A stretch of DNA of 9,617 bases, from assembly GCA_964482615.1 (NCBI GenBank), contig CAYZYK010000026.1, positions 1-9,617 on the forward strand, written 5' to 3'. The position numbers and the translations under genes were made by a program. Under the pieces are notes generated by a model. It was not told where the DNA came from. It did not search any database and saw only the letters and a list, made by a program, of their open reading frames with translations. This DNA is from CAYZYK01 sp964482615 (GTDB lineage Bacteria > Patescibacteriota > Minisyncoccia > Minisyncoccales > CAYZYK01). Shown piece by piece: positions 1-6,852 of this stretch. The first letter of the stretch is position 1. Each line of letters begins with the position of its first letter.

Positions 1-181
1 TATTTCTTGAGAAATTTGTTTTTCTTTCTTTTCTGCTTTGTGCATTTTTTTATTTTTATTTTTCATAGCTTTGATAATTTTTTTATAATAGTTCTTTCTT
101 AAGTCTTTTTGTGTTTTATATAAAATTTCTAAAGAAGAATCCAATACTAAACTTAATTCTGGGAACAAAAGCAGTATTTTT
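1..181 (-). other. Out-of-frame continuation of the metallopeptidase gene, running off the left edge
   Basis: Past the A5 run (177-181 on the plus strand), the frame one base further on stays open to the left edge, about 60 codons with no stop. It encodes a sensible continuation: ILLLFPELSLVLDSSLEI, then a Lys-rich helix (positions about 120 to 1). The annotated frame instead stops at 116. Dropping one A from the run would join the two parts into one longer protein with the same Lys-rich helical style. This may be a homopolymer sequencing error, a real pseudogenising indel or, less likely, recoding. The true end lies outside the window. Confidence 0.5.
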
Positions 182-1207
182 CTTTAAGAGCTTTATATCC
201 TTTTTTACTTTCTTTTCTTTTTTATTTATACGAGAACGAATAGTTTTAATATTCTTCTCAATTTTTAAATTCCAATCTTCAAAATAATGCCCATCGGGGA
301 TAGATTCTTCTAGCTCTTTTATTTCTTTTTTATTTTTATTTATAAAATTTTCAATATTTTTAATATACCCAGGTCGATAGAATGAAGATATTGTTTGCCT
401 GTCTTCTTCGCTCATTTCCTTTTGGGGGTTTTCGTATATAAACTCAACAAAACCTTTTAGTTTTAAAAGCTTCTTCTTTAGCTTTTCTAATTTCTTTTCT
501 AGTGAATTTACTTTCTTTATTATATTTTTTTTAAGTTTTTTATTCTTTTTTAACTTTTTTGATATTTTTCTAGAAACAAAATTAAACTGATAATCTGACA
601 AATAACCATAAGTAGAGGTTCGATAGTGTGTTGTAGTGCTTGCAAATCCTTGTGTCACACCAGTTGTTTCTGTTCTTTTCCGCCCACTTTTTATAATATC
701 TTTAAAGCCTAACAATATTGGGATAATATCTGTATAAACCTCATTGTCTTTTTCTTTGTATTGTAATGAATGCAAAAGAATATGAGAAAGTTCATGTGCT
801 ATAAGAGCTATAAAAGTATCCGGGTAGTTCGCGACGTTTTCACTTACTTTTACATCAATGGGAAAATCTATAAAGCTTGATGTTCCAAATGGTGGTAAGT
901 AGCTTGGTATAGATACTTGGGCAGTAATTCCCTCTATGCCTTTTCCTGTGGCATCGGTTTTAACTAATTGGGCGCTTGTAAATTTATGTTCTTGTGCCTC
1001 TTTTAAACGATGGTTTGATGATACATAGAAAAGATTAATTTTAACTGGGAGTCTCAGATAGTCTGCAATTGTTTTTATACACTCCTTAACTTCATCCTTT
1101 CTTAAATGTTTATGTAACGATTCATAAGAGATAGATTCCTTAACCCCCACTAAAGAAAAAAGATTGTCAATTGCTCCATCAATATATTGATTACTTACTT
1201 TTATCAT
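116..1207 (-). CDS. Putative HExxH zinc metallopeptidase with lysine-rich coiled-coil tail (C-terminus probably frameshifted)
   Basis: The 363-residue product has a zinc-protease signature at residues 138-142 (HELSH), extended as HELSHILLH, then E156-V-Y-T-D160. HExxHxxxH followed shortly by ExxxD resembles the metal site of ImmA/IrrE-like and other small metallopeptidases, so H138, H142 and E156 are candidate zinc ligands and E139 the catalytic base. After the motif come a short Thr/Tyr-rich segment with GYLSDYQF (201-208) and a Lys/Glu-rich region (about 213-345) with coiled-coil character. No signal peptide or membrane helix is seen, so it is probably cytoplasmic. Start: ATG at 1207, no good Shine-Dalgarno. 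It lies 91 bp downstream of the three-TM membrane gene in the same direction. The last about 20 residues (from NTAFVPR) look unlike the preceding sequence, and a different frame opens there (see the next feature). Substrate and role are unknown; the protease assignment rests on the motif. Confidence 0.7.
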   Translation of the reverse strand: MIKVSNQYIDGAIDNLFSLVGVKESISYESLHKHLRKDEVKECIKTIADYLRLPVKINLFYVSSNHRLKEAQEHKFTSAQLVKTDATGKGIEGITAQVSIPSYLPPFGTSSFIDFPIDVKVSENVANYPDTFIALIAHELSHILLHSLQYKEKDNEVYTDIIPILLGFKDIIKSGRKRTETTGVTQGFASTTTHYRTSTYGYLSDYQFNFVSRKISKKLKKNKKLKKNIIKKVNSLEKKLEKLKKKLLKLKGFVEFIYENPQKEMSEEDRQTISSFYRPGYIKNIENFINKNKKEIKELEESIPDGHYFEDWNLKIEKNIKTIRSRINKKEKKVKKDIKLLKKNTAFVPRIKFSIGFFFRNFI

Positions 1208-1298
1208 ATGAAACTGTGTTTATAATTTTTTCTTTCATAAATTTAATATTAGATTGAGCCTATTAAATAGAGTCTGAAATATTATTCATTTTCTTTTA

Positions 1299-2489
1299 TT
1301 AAAAATCTTCGAAGACAAAAGAGGCAATAGAAGGATTAATCTGTTTTTTTACAATCGGGAAATTCTCTTTAGATAAAGCGCCACTAATCACATAAATTCT
1401 TCCTTTGTGTAATGTCACATAATTAACAGAAATAGCATGGATAACAAGATCTAAAGTCTTATAATATATCTCTGCTTTTACATAAAAAGATTTTTTATTA
1501 TCTATATAACGGATCCCTTCATCTATTATTTTAGATTCTTCATATTTAGATAATATTCCTTCTGATACACCTTTCATTATTTCTTTAAATTCTTCATTGG
1601 AAAAATCGTTTGCAGTTGACTCCGCCACAATTTGTTTAACGTCACTATCGGAAATACCAATACCGGTTTCTCTTTTATATTCCCACTTCATCTCGTCCAA
1701 CAGCAACTGACCTTCTTCACCTTCAAAGAAATCTCTAATATAAACCAAGACCGTTGAACCTTCCTTTGTGGCCTTCTTGATAATATGTGGCCCATCACCA
1801 TCTTCTATTTTCCAACCCTCTGGAAATTTTATTCTAAACTTATATTGATTATTTCTATACAGAGTCCCCGTTATTTGTTCATAATTTTCGGTGCTCTTAT
1901 TAGTTGATTCATCAGACAATTTTTGCTGATTGTTTGATATAAAAAAGAATATAACAACACTGGCTACAATTAATAAAGGGACTGCTAGGATAATTTTTTT
2001 GGGTTTGTTTTTTTTCGGTTTGTCTTTTTTTACGACTTTTCTATCCTCACTCTTTTTTATATCTTCTGCTATCTTTTTTGTTCTTTTATTGCTTGTTTTT
2101 TCTCTTAATAACCCAACCAAGTATATAAATCCCCACAATACTCCAACCATTATTAACGCACCTCCGAAACCCATTTCTCGTAAAATAGCAATTACTATAG
2201 TCGCAGGAATAAAAGCAATTAAAGAATTAATTACAAGATTCCAACCAGAAAAATATTTTTTCCAAGCCGATTCCTCTTTTTGAGACAAAAAGGACTCTTT
2301 AATTTTTTCTTTGATTCTTTGCACGGCATAATAAATCTGCCACTCTTTCGTCAAATAGCCCTTTTCTTTTACCTTGGTTTCAATCCTTTTTTCTAACTCT
2401 GGATCAGGTAAATTAAGAATTTCTTCTCCTGTTTCTTTTTTTAGCTCATTGGTTATCTTCTCTTCGATTTTCTCAGCTTTTTTCTCCAT
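1299..2489 (-). CDS. Three-TM membrane protein with a C-terminal domain outside the membrane
   Basis: The 396-residue product has a charged helical N-terminus (1-78) and two adjacent membrane segments (about 84-103 and 109-128). A strongly basic loop follows (about 129-165, Lys-rich), then a third membrane segment (about 166-185). A soluble domain of about 190 residues (205-396) starts with Y-R-N-N-Q-Y-K-F-R-I-K-F-P-E-G-W. The pattern of short aromatic strands followed by FPxGW resembles PsbP/DUF1795-like lipoprotein domains; this is tentative and from pattern only. By the positive-inside rule the basic loop is cytoplasmic, which puts the C-terminal domain outside the cell. The ATG at 2489 overlaps the end of the upstream four-TM gene by 17 nt, so the two are probably translationally coupled. 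The N-terminal segment with LPDPELEKRIETKVKEKG may be a small helical interaction domain. Function unknown. Confidence 0.75.
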   Translation of the reverse strand: MEKKAEKIEEKITNELKKETGEEILNLPDPELEKRIETKVKEKGYLTKEWQIYYAVQRIKEKIKESFLSQKEESAWKKYFSGWNLVINSLIAFIPATIVIAILREMGFGGALIMVGVLWGFIYLVGLLREKTSNKRTKKIAEDIKKSEDRKVVKKDKPKKNKPKKIILAVPLLIVASVVIFFFISNNQQKLSDESTNKSTENYEQITGTLYRNNQYKFRIKFPEGWKIEDGDGPHIIKKATKEGSTVLVYIRDFFEGEEGQLLLDEMKWEYKRETGIGISDSDVKQIVAESTANDFSNEEFKEIMKGVSEGILSKYEESKIIDEGIRYIDNKKSFYVKAEIYYKTLDLVIHAISVNYVTLHKGRIYVISGALSKENFPIVKKQINPSIASFVFEDF

Positions 2490-2796
2490 ATATTTTTATT
2501 CTAAATATTGATATTAAAAACAACACAGCCACAATTAAATCAATTACTACCCAAGTTTCTTTATCAAGATGAATGGGGATTAAAGGATTAAATAATATTG
2601 CCACTATTCCTATTAAAACCACCCAGAATGTTTTCTTTAGGTTGTAAGCTATCCAAACTAAAAAAACCGCACTGGCAGTTATAATAACTCTCAATAAAGT
2701 ATAATATCCGTAAGGCAAATCGGCTATAGCCAGAAGAAGCATTACAATTGAGATTACCGAAACAATATTTTTATATTTTATTAGTTCTTTATCCAT
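2473..2796 (-). CDS. Small four-TM membrane protein, DUF6804-like
   Basis: From the ATG at 2796 the product is 107 residues with four predicted membrane helices (about 10-26, 33-51, 57-72, 82-100). The motifs LPYGYYTLLRVI (27-38), ILFNPLIPI (67-75) and W-V-V-I-D (82-86) match what I recall of DUF6804, a family of small membrane proteins of unknown function; I could not run a search. The frame is open up to a TTG at 2865 (130 residues). That TTG lies only a few bases after an intrinsic terminator and coincides with a candidate -35 box, so the internal ATG is the better start. The gene ends in TGA inside the start of the following membrane-protein gene (17-nt overlap), which suggests a two-gene operon whose products may act together. 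Confidence 0.7.
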   Translation of the reverse strand: MDKELIKYKNIVSVISIVMLLLAIADLPYGYYTLLRVIITASAVFLVWIAYNLKKTFWVVLIGIVAILFNPLIPIHLDKETWVVIDLIVAVLFLISIFRIKIYGEKS

Positions 2797-2836
2797 TAAA
2801 TAGTTTCTTAATTTTGTCTTCCATATATCTGTTTTT

Positions 2837-2865
2837 ACCCTAACTCTGTTTTTAACTAAATTCAA
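2837..2865 (-). promoter_or_regulatory. Candidate sigma70 promoter for the membrane-protein pair
   Basis: On the minus strand TTGAAT (2865-2860) is followed after 17 bases by TAGGGT (2842-2837). The -35 is good and the -10 keeps only the key T-A---T positions. It lies just after the tRNA terminator and about 40 bases before the ATG at 2796, where a promoter for the downstream genes is needed. Confidence 0.35.
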
Positions 2866-2871
2866 GCACCC

Positions 2872-2900
2872 AAAAAACCCAAGAAAACAATCTCGGGTTT
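2872..2900 (-). terminator. Intrinsic terminator after tRNA-Asn
   Basis: The minus strand reads AAACCCGAGA, a 6-base loop, then TCTTGGGTTT and further T. The ten pairs, one of them G-T, form a stem that runs into a six-T tract (2877-2872). It begins 5 bases after the tRNA 3' end, so it ends the tRNA transcript and any read-through from rpoD. Confidence 0.8.
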
Positions 2901-2905
2901 CTTTG

Positions 2906-2977
2906 CTCCGGGGGTCGGACTCGAACCGACAACCTAGGCGTTAACAGCGCCCCGCTCTACCATTGAGCCACCCCGGA
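2906..2977 (-). tRNA. tRNA-Asn (anticodon GTT)
   Basis: A full 72-base cloverleaf is visible on the minus strand. The acceptor stem TCCGGGG/CCCCGGA pairs perfectly. The D arm is GCTC-AATGGTA-GAGC. The anticodon stem GGGCG/CGCCT holds the loop CTGTTAA, giving anticodon GTT (Asn). The T arm is GTCGG-TTCGAGT-CCGAC. The discriminator base is G, as expected for tRNA-Asn. The next bases are CAAAG, so the CCA end is not encoded and must be added by tRNA nucleotidyltransferase. The gene lies 43 bp downstream of rpoD in the same direction and is followed at once by an intrinsic terminator. Confidence 0.97.
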
Positions 2978-2986
2978 ATGTATTTC

Positions 2987-3014
2987 ATCTTAACTAATTT
3001 TCAAGTTTTTTCAA
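2987..3014 (-). promoter_or_regulatory. Candidate promoter of tRNA-Asn
   Basis: In the 43-bp gap between the rpoD stop and the tRNA, the minus strand has TTGAAA (3014-3009), a 16-base spacer and TAAGAT (2992-2987). Transcription would start a few bases before the mature tRNA 5' end. There is no terminator between rpoD and the tRNA, so read-through from the operon is also possible. Confidence 0.45.
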
Positions 3015-3020
3015 TATTCT

Positions 3021-4271
3021 TTAGTAATAATCTTTAAGTTTCTTTAGCTCTCTATGTTCTCTAATCTTCTCTAAGGCCTTAACTTGAATTTGTCTTATTC
3101 TTTCTCTGGTAACACCGAATACTTTTCCTACTTCCTCTAAAGTATGCATTACACCATCTTTTAAGCCAAATCTCATTGAAAGAATCTTCATTTCTCTGGG
3201 AGTCAAATCACTTGAAATTTCCTCTAGTCTTTTTTTCAAAAGATCTTGAGCCGCCCCCTGTGATGGTGGGGAAACTTTTTCATCTTTAATAAATTCAACT
3301 AGAACGCTATCTTCTTCATCTTTCCCTACTGGAGTTTCCAAAGAAATGGCTTTTTGGGCGATTCTTCTTACATGATGGACTTTATCAACCTCAACTCCCA
3401 TCTCAGAAGCAATCTCCTCTGGCAATGGATCTCTGCCTAATTCTTGGAACAAGCTCTTCCTTACTTTAGTATACTTTGAAATTGTTTCTATCATATGAAC
3501 CGGAATCCTTATCGTTCTTGCTTGATCAGCTAAAGCCCTGGTTATTCCCTGTCTTATCCACCAAGTAGCGTAAGTTGAGAACTTATACCCCCTCCTCCAG
3601 TCAAACTTCTTAACAGCCTTAAAAAGCCCCAAATTACCCTCTTGGATCAAATCAAGCAAGGTTAAATTAGGCGATCTACCAACATATTTCTTGGCAATAG
3701 AAACAACTAATCTTAGATTAGCTAAAGCAAGTTTAGCTTCAGCTTGTTTATCTCCCTTTTCAATTCTTTTAGATAGTTCTTTCTCTTCTTTAGCTGTCAA
3801 AAAAGGAACTTTCCCAATCTCTTTTAAATACATCTGAATAGGGTCAACTTTTCTACTGACTGTTTTTTTTCTTTTTTTCTTGCCTTTCTTGGGAATTTCT
3901 AAATATTCTTTTGACCTCCTTACTTTAATATTCTCTTTTTCTAATTGATCATGAATATCTTCAAGCTGAGTAATATCTTTTTCTATCTTGGGAAAGGAAG
4001 ATAAAATTTCAGGAATAGTAATAAATCCTCTTGCTTTTCCTTTTTGGATAAGATCGTCAATCTTATCTTGACTCACTATTCTTTTTTTCTTTTTTCTTTT
4101 CTTTTTTTTAGGTTTTCCTTTCTTTTTCGTTTTCTTGGTTTTCTTTCTGGTTAACTTTTTCTTGATTTTCTTTTTAGTGCTTTTCTTTTTCTTTGGGTTC
4201 TTTTTCTTTGGGCTCTTTTTCTTAGTACTTCTCTTTTTGCTCTTTTTTTTGCTAGTTTTCTTTTTTGCCAT
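3021..4271 (-). CDS. rpoD: RNA polymerase primary sigma factor RpoD (sigma70) with a poly-lysine N-terminal tail
   Basis: This is the housekeeping sigma factor, which directs core RNA polymerase to -35/-10 promoters. In the 416-residue product, residues 66-127 fit region 1.1 (KIDDLIQKGKARGFITIPEI), and 141-173 are region 1.2 (VDPIQMYLKEIGKVPFLT). Region 2 covers about 181-252, with LDLIQEGNLGLFKAVKKF and the -10 recognition helix FSTYATWWIRQGITRALADQ. Region 3 covers about 255-330. Region 4 covers about 352-406, with the helix-turn-helix VGKVFGVTRERIRQIQVKAL. The insert between regions 1.2 and 2 found in proteobacterial RpoD is missing. Oddly, residues 1-64 are low complexity, with about 40 lysines plus a few Arg, Ser, Thr and Pro, before region 1.1 begins. 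The start codon ATG is 3 bp after the dnaG stop, with AAAAGAAG just upstream as a weak ribosome site. dnaG-rpoD is a classical operon order. Confidence 0.97.
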   Translation of the reverse strand: MAKKKTSKKKSKKRSTKKKSPKKKNPKKKKSTKKKIKKKLTRKKTKKTKKKGKPKKKKRKKKKRIVSQDKIDDLIQKGKARGFITIPEILSSFPKIEKDITQLEDIHDQLEKENIKVRRSKEYLEIPKKGKKKRKKTVSRKVDPIQMYLKEIGKVPFLTAKEEKELSKRIEKGDKQAEAKLALANLRLVVSIAKKYVGRSPNLTLLDLIQEGNLGLFKAVKKFDWRRGYKFSTYATWWIRQGITRALADQARTIRIPVHMIETISKYTKVRKSLFQELGRDPLPEEIASEMGVEVDKVHHVRRIAQKAISLETPVGKDEEDSVLVEFIKDEKVSPPSQGAAQDLLKKRLEEISSDLTPREMKILSMRFGLKDGVMHTLEEVGKVFGVTRERIRQIQVKALEKIREHRELKKLKDYY

Positions 4272-4274
4272 ATT

Positions 4275-6077
4275 TTATGCTTCTTTTAATTCTTTTGTTA
4301 ATGTATTAAATTTTTCAATTAAATCTTTAATTTTGTTTTCGTTTTCCTCTGTCTCTGCCTTTTTAATATCTTCTGATATCTTTCTTAATCTATTTTTAAT
4401 CTCTATTGATTTTAAACCGTGAAGACAAAGATCAATTTCTCTTTCGGGATCTTCTTCCTCTTCTATTTCAGATCTTAAACAAAGGGTAGAGAGAAACTGT
4501 TTTAGTTCTTTGTCGGATTCTTTCTTTAAATCAGCTACAATCTTATTAAAGTGTTTTCCTTTGTTTTTTTGTAATTTGCTTAGAACCTGTTGGCTTTTAC
4601 CCGAGAAAAAAGATAAATATTCTTTTTCAATTAATTCAAGATGTTGGGGGTTATCCAAAAGCAAAGAAAGGATTTTTTCTTCCAAAATCTGTTTTTTAGT
4701 TGTATTCTTCTCCAAAGAAATTTCTTCAGAAAAAGAATCAACCGATCTTGAATCTACTTTTCCCTCTGAAAAAGAACTGGTTGTTTTTTTCAGTTCTTCA
4801 AAAATGTCTTCTTCTCTTACTTTCAATCTTTTGGCTAGTTCTTGCACCCAATGGGATTGCTCAATTCTATTGGGAATTCTTTTCAAAACAGGTAAAACTA
4901 TTTTTCCTATTTCTTTTTTACCCTCTGGTGTTTCTTTATCATAATTTGAAAAAGCTGAATTAAAATAGAACTCAATAATTGATTTTGCTTCTTTAACGAC
5001 CTTTTGCCATTTTTTTGGATTTTCAGAAACAATTTCTGCTGGATCAGATTCTTTTGGCATTTCAATCACTTTAATACCAAATCCTTTTTTCTGAGCTAAA
5101 TCAATACCTCTTTTGGTTGCTGTGTCTCCAGCAACATCCATATCAAAAGCCAAAAGAAGATTCTCTGTATATCTTTTAAGGATCTTAAGATGAAGAGAAG
5201 TTAAGGCTGTTCCTGAAGTAGCTACAGTGTTTTTGAATCCTGCTTGATGAGACAGAATAACATCGGTGTAACCTTCAGCTAAAATACATTGATTTTTTTT
5301 GCGCACAGCAACCTTAGCTTCGTTTAATCCATAAAGAATTCTGCTTTTATTGTAAAGTAGGGTCTGAGGAATATTTAAATATTTAGCAACATTTTTGTCT
5401 GCTTTTTTTTCTCTGTCTTTTGTTATTCTCCCCCCAAAGCCAATAATTTGTCCGTTAAAATCAAAAACAGGAAAAATTATCCTTCCTCGGAATCTGTCAT
5501 AGGGTGTTTTTGATTTCTCTGATTTTGTAGCCAACCCCGCTTCAACAACTTCTTCTCTTTTGTAACCCTCGCTTACTAAAAAATCAGATAATCCTCGCCA
5601 GGTTTCGGGAGCATACCCTAATCTCCATTTTTTAATACTCTCTTTTTCAATCCCTCTTTTTAGAAGGTAATCTTTTGCTTTTTTACCAGCTTTACTTTCT
5701 TTGAGCTGTTTTTCAAAAAACTGACAGCTTAATTCACAAATATTGTATAACCTCTGTCTTTTTGTTTTAAGTTCCGGTCGTACTGGTTTTAATTCAACTC
5801 CTGCTTTTTTTGCTAAAATTTTTAAGGCATCGCCGAACTCAACTCCTTCAATTTTCATCACAAAATCAAACATAGAGCTGCCAGTTCCACAGCCAAAACA
5901 ATGCCAGATTTGGCGAGCGGGAGAAACAAAAAAAGAAGGTTTTTTCTCAGAATGAAAAGGACAAACAGCCCTATAATTTGCTCCAGCCTTTTTTAGTTTA
6001 ATGTAACCTGAGATAACCTTAACTATATCTAGTTTGTCTTGGATTTCCTGAACTGGGTTTTGAGATGAATCAACCAT
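4275..6077 (-). CDS. dnaG: DNA primase DnaG
   Basis: DnaG makes the RNA primers for replication. From the ATG at 6077 the product is 600 residues, a normal family length. The CHC2 zinc finger is at about 33-95, with ligands C39, H42 (CPFH) and C60, C63 (HCFGC). The RNA polymerase fold follows, with RFRGRIIFPVFDFNGQIIGF at about 205-224. The Toprim domain carries the catalytic E268 (EGYTD) and D312/D314 (FDMDVAGDTAT). The C-terminal third (about 420-600) is a Ser/Glu-rich linker and a helical region where the DnaB-interacting domain would be. The frame extends upstream to a TTG at 6131. I prefer ATG 6077 because typical DnaG starts about 10 residues before the IQDKLDIVKVI motif and a candidate promoter lies inside the extension. 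The stop is 3 bp from rpoD, and the YdcF gene is divergent. Confidence 0.97.
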   Translation of the reverse strand: MVDSSQNPVQEIQDKLDIVKVISGYIKLKKAGANYRAVCPFHSEKKPSFFVSPARQIWHCFGCGTGSSMFDFVMKIEGVEFGDALKILAKKAGVELKPVRPELKTKRQRLYNICELSCQFFEKQLKESKAGKKAKDYLLKRGIEKESIKKWRLGYAPETWRGLSDFLVSEGYKREEVVEAGLATKSEKSKTPYDRFRGRIIFPVFDFNGQIIGFGGRITKDREKKADKNVAKYLNIPQTLLYNKSRILYGLNEAKVAVRKKNQCILAEGYTDVILSHQAGFKNTVATSGTALTSLHLKILKRYTENLLLAFDMDVAGDTATKRGIDLAQKKGFGIKVIEMPKESDPAEIVSENPKKWQKVVKEAKSIIEFYFNSAFSNYDKETPEGKKEIGKIVLPVLKRIPNRIEQSHWVQELAKRLKVREEDIFEELKKTTSSFSEGKVDSRSVDSFSEEISLEKNTTKKQILEEKILSLLLDNPQHLELIEKEYLSFFSGKSQQVLSKLQKNKGKHFNKIVADLKKESDKELKQFLSTLCLRSEIEEEEDPEREIDLCLHGLKSIEIKNRLRKISEDIKKAETEENENKIKDLIEKFNTLTKELKEA

Positions 6078-6095
6078 AGTTTTTAATTCTCTTTC

Positions 6096-6124
6096 ATTTA
6101 AGCACAAAACAGAGGAAAAATCAA
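6096..6124 (-). promoter_or_regulatory. Candidate dnaG-rpoD promoter (extended -10)
   Basis: The minus strand has TTGATT (6124-6119), exactly 17 bases, then TTAAAT (6101-6096) preceded by TGC, an extended -10 signature. Transcription would begin about 12 bases before the dnaG ATG at 6077, leaving a very short leader that includes AAAGAGAA as a weak ribosome site. Confidence 0.45.
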
Positions 6125-6146
6125 TTCTCAAAAGACCCCTTTTTAC

Positions 6147-6175
6147 TTGAAAAAATGGCCTGAAATTGATAGTAT
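6147..6175 (+). promoter_or_regulatory. Candidate promoter of the YdcF-family gene
   Basis: TTGAAA (6147-6152) and TAGTAT (6170-6175) are separated by 17 bases. The predicted transcription start falls at about 6182-6183, on or next to the ATG, so the mRNA would be leaderless. The -35 box is the same TTG that could otherwise be read as an upstream start codon. It is back-to-back with the dnaG promoter, with the two -35 boxes about 22 bp apart. Confidence 0.45.
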
Positions 6176-6182
6176 AGAGTAT

Positions 6183-6797
6183 ATGGGTACTATAGTAATT
6201 TTAGGTGGTGGAATAACCAAAAAGGGTAATTTACCCAAAACAGCTAAAAAAAGAGTTGAGAAGGCAAAGAAGATGTTTGAAAGGACAAGTAATCAAGATA
6301 ATATTTTAGCTTCCGGTAAATATAGTTTTTTGTATCCCAAAAAACAAAGACCCAAAAAGACAGAGGCTGAAGCAATAAAAGAATATCTTTTGGATCTTGA
6401 AGTGCCCGAGAAAAAAATCTTTCTTGAAAGAAAATCAAAGGACATTGTGGGAAACGCTTATTACTCCAAAAAAACTTACTTTATCCCCCAAAAAGAGAGA
6501 GAAGCTAAGATTATAATTTCAGAGCTTCAAGTTCAGAGAGTAAAGTTCGTTTTTAAAAAGATTTTCGGTAAAGATTACAATCTTAAATTCTTTCCCGTCA
6601 CCACCCCAATAGAAAACAGAGAAAAAAGAAAGAAAATCCAGCGAAGAGAAAAATATCTCCTTCGTAAAACAAAAAAGATGTTAAAAGAAATGAAACCTGG
6701 AAATCATAATTTCTTAAAAGGAAAGATATACAAGTTCAAATTCTACAAAGAAAAAAGACCAAGCTGGGCCAAAAGGTTTGCAGCCAAAGGAAGATAA
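6183..6797 (+). CDS. YdcF/SanA/ElyC-family protein (DUF218)
   Basis: From the ATG at 6183 the product is 204 residues with the DUF218 (YdcF) layout. A first strand ends in ILGGG (6-10), ASGK follows at 43-46, and the signature E-R-K-S-K-D-I-V-G-N-A is at 82-92. The strand IISELQVQRV (111-120) stands where the family usually has VTS..H..R. The family is Rossmann-like; YdcF binds S-adenosylmethionine, and SanA and ElyC relatives affect envelope integrity, but no firm reaction is established. Unlike SanA/ElyC there is no N-terminal membrane anchor, so the protein is probably cytoplasmic. The C-terminal 60 residues are very basic. A TTG start at 6147 would add 12 residues, but it coincides with a -35 box and no ribosome site supports it. 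The gene is divergent from dnaG and convergent with mscS, so it is probably monocistronic. Confidence 0.8.
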   Translation: MGTIVILGGGITKKGNLPKTAKKRVEKAKKMFERTSNQDNILASGKYSFLYPKKQRPKKTEAEAIKEYLLDLEVPEKKIFLERKSKDIVGNAYYSKKTYFIPQKEREAKIIISELQVQRVKFVFKKIFGKDYNLKFFPVTTPIENREKRKKIQRREKYLLRKTKKMLKEMKPGNHNFLKGKIYKFKFYKEKRPSWAKRFAAKGR

Positions 6798-6799
6798 AC

Positions 6800-6848
6800 A
6801 AAAACCCCCTAGTAGTCTAAAATATTATTTTAATCCTAGGGAGTTTTT
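6800..6848. terminator. Bidirectional intrinsic terminator between convergent genes
   Basis: AAAAACCCCCTAG (6800-6812) pairs with CTAGGGAGTTTTT (6836-6848), 12 of 13 positions, with one C-A mismatch. The AT-rich loop holds a further small hairpin (TAAAAT/ATTTTA). T-tracts follow the stem on both strands (TTTTTATTTTT on plus, GTTTTTGTTT on minus), so it can end both the YdcF and the mscS transcripts. Confidence 0.85.
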
Positions 6849-6852
6849 ATTT

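Noticed and set aside
1208..1298. Possible promoter or terminator between the three-TM membrane gene and the metallopeptidase
   Set aside because: It is uniformly AT-rich with only a weak TAATAT and a short CTATTTAATAG palindrome, and nothing is distinct enough to call.
1930..2283. Plus-strand open frame of 117 codons opposite the three-TM membrane gene
   Set aside because: Its hydrophobic runs mirror the Lys-rich loop of the minus-strand protein, and the minus-strand frame has better protein character and operon context.
2473..2475. Possible recoding of UGA (as in SR1/Gracilibacteria)
   Set aside because: No internal TGA is needed in any recognisable protein, and the TGA here ends a complete four-TM protein at a normal overlap.
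4080..4422. Plus-strand open frame rich in Phe and Leu opposite the start of rpoD
   Set aside because: It is the complement of the poly-lysine codons, and the apparent hydrophobic protein is an artefact of A-rich coding DNA on the other strand.
4510..4963. Two plus-strand open frames opposite dnaG
   Set aside because: They lie entirely within the conserved dnaG gene on the opposite strand, with no start signals or recognisable domains.
6078..6131. 18-residue N-terminal extension of DnaG from the TTG at 6131
   Set aside because: The family normally begins shortly before the IQDKLDIV motif, and the extension holds a well-spaced candidate promoter.
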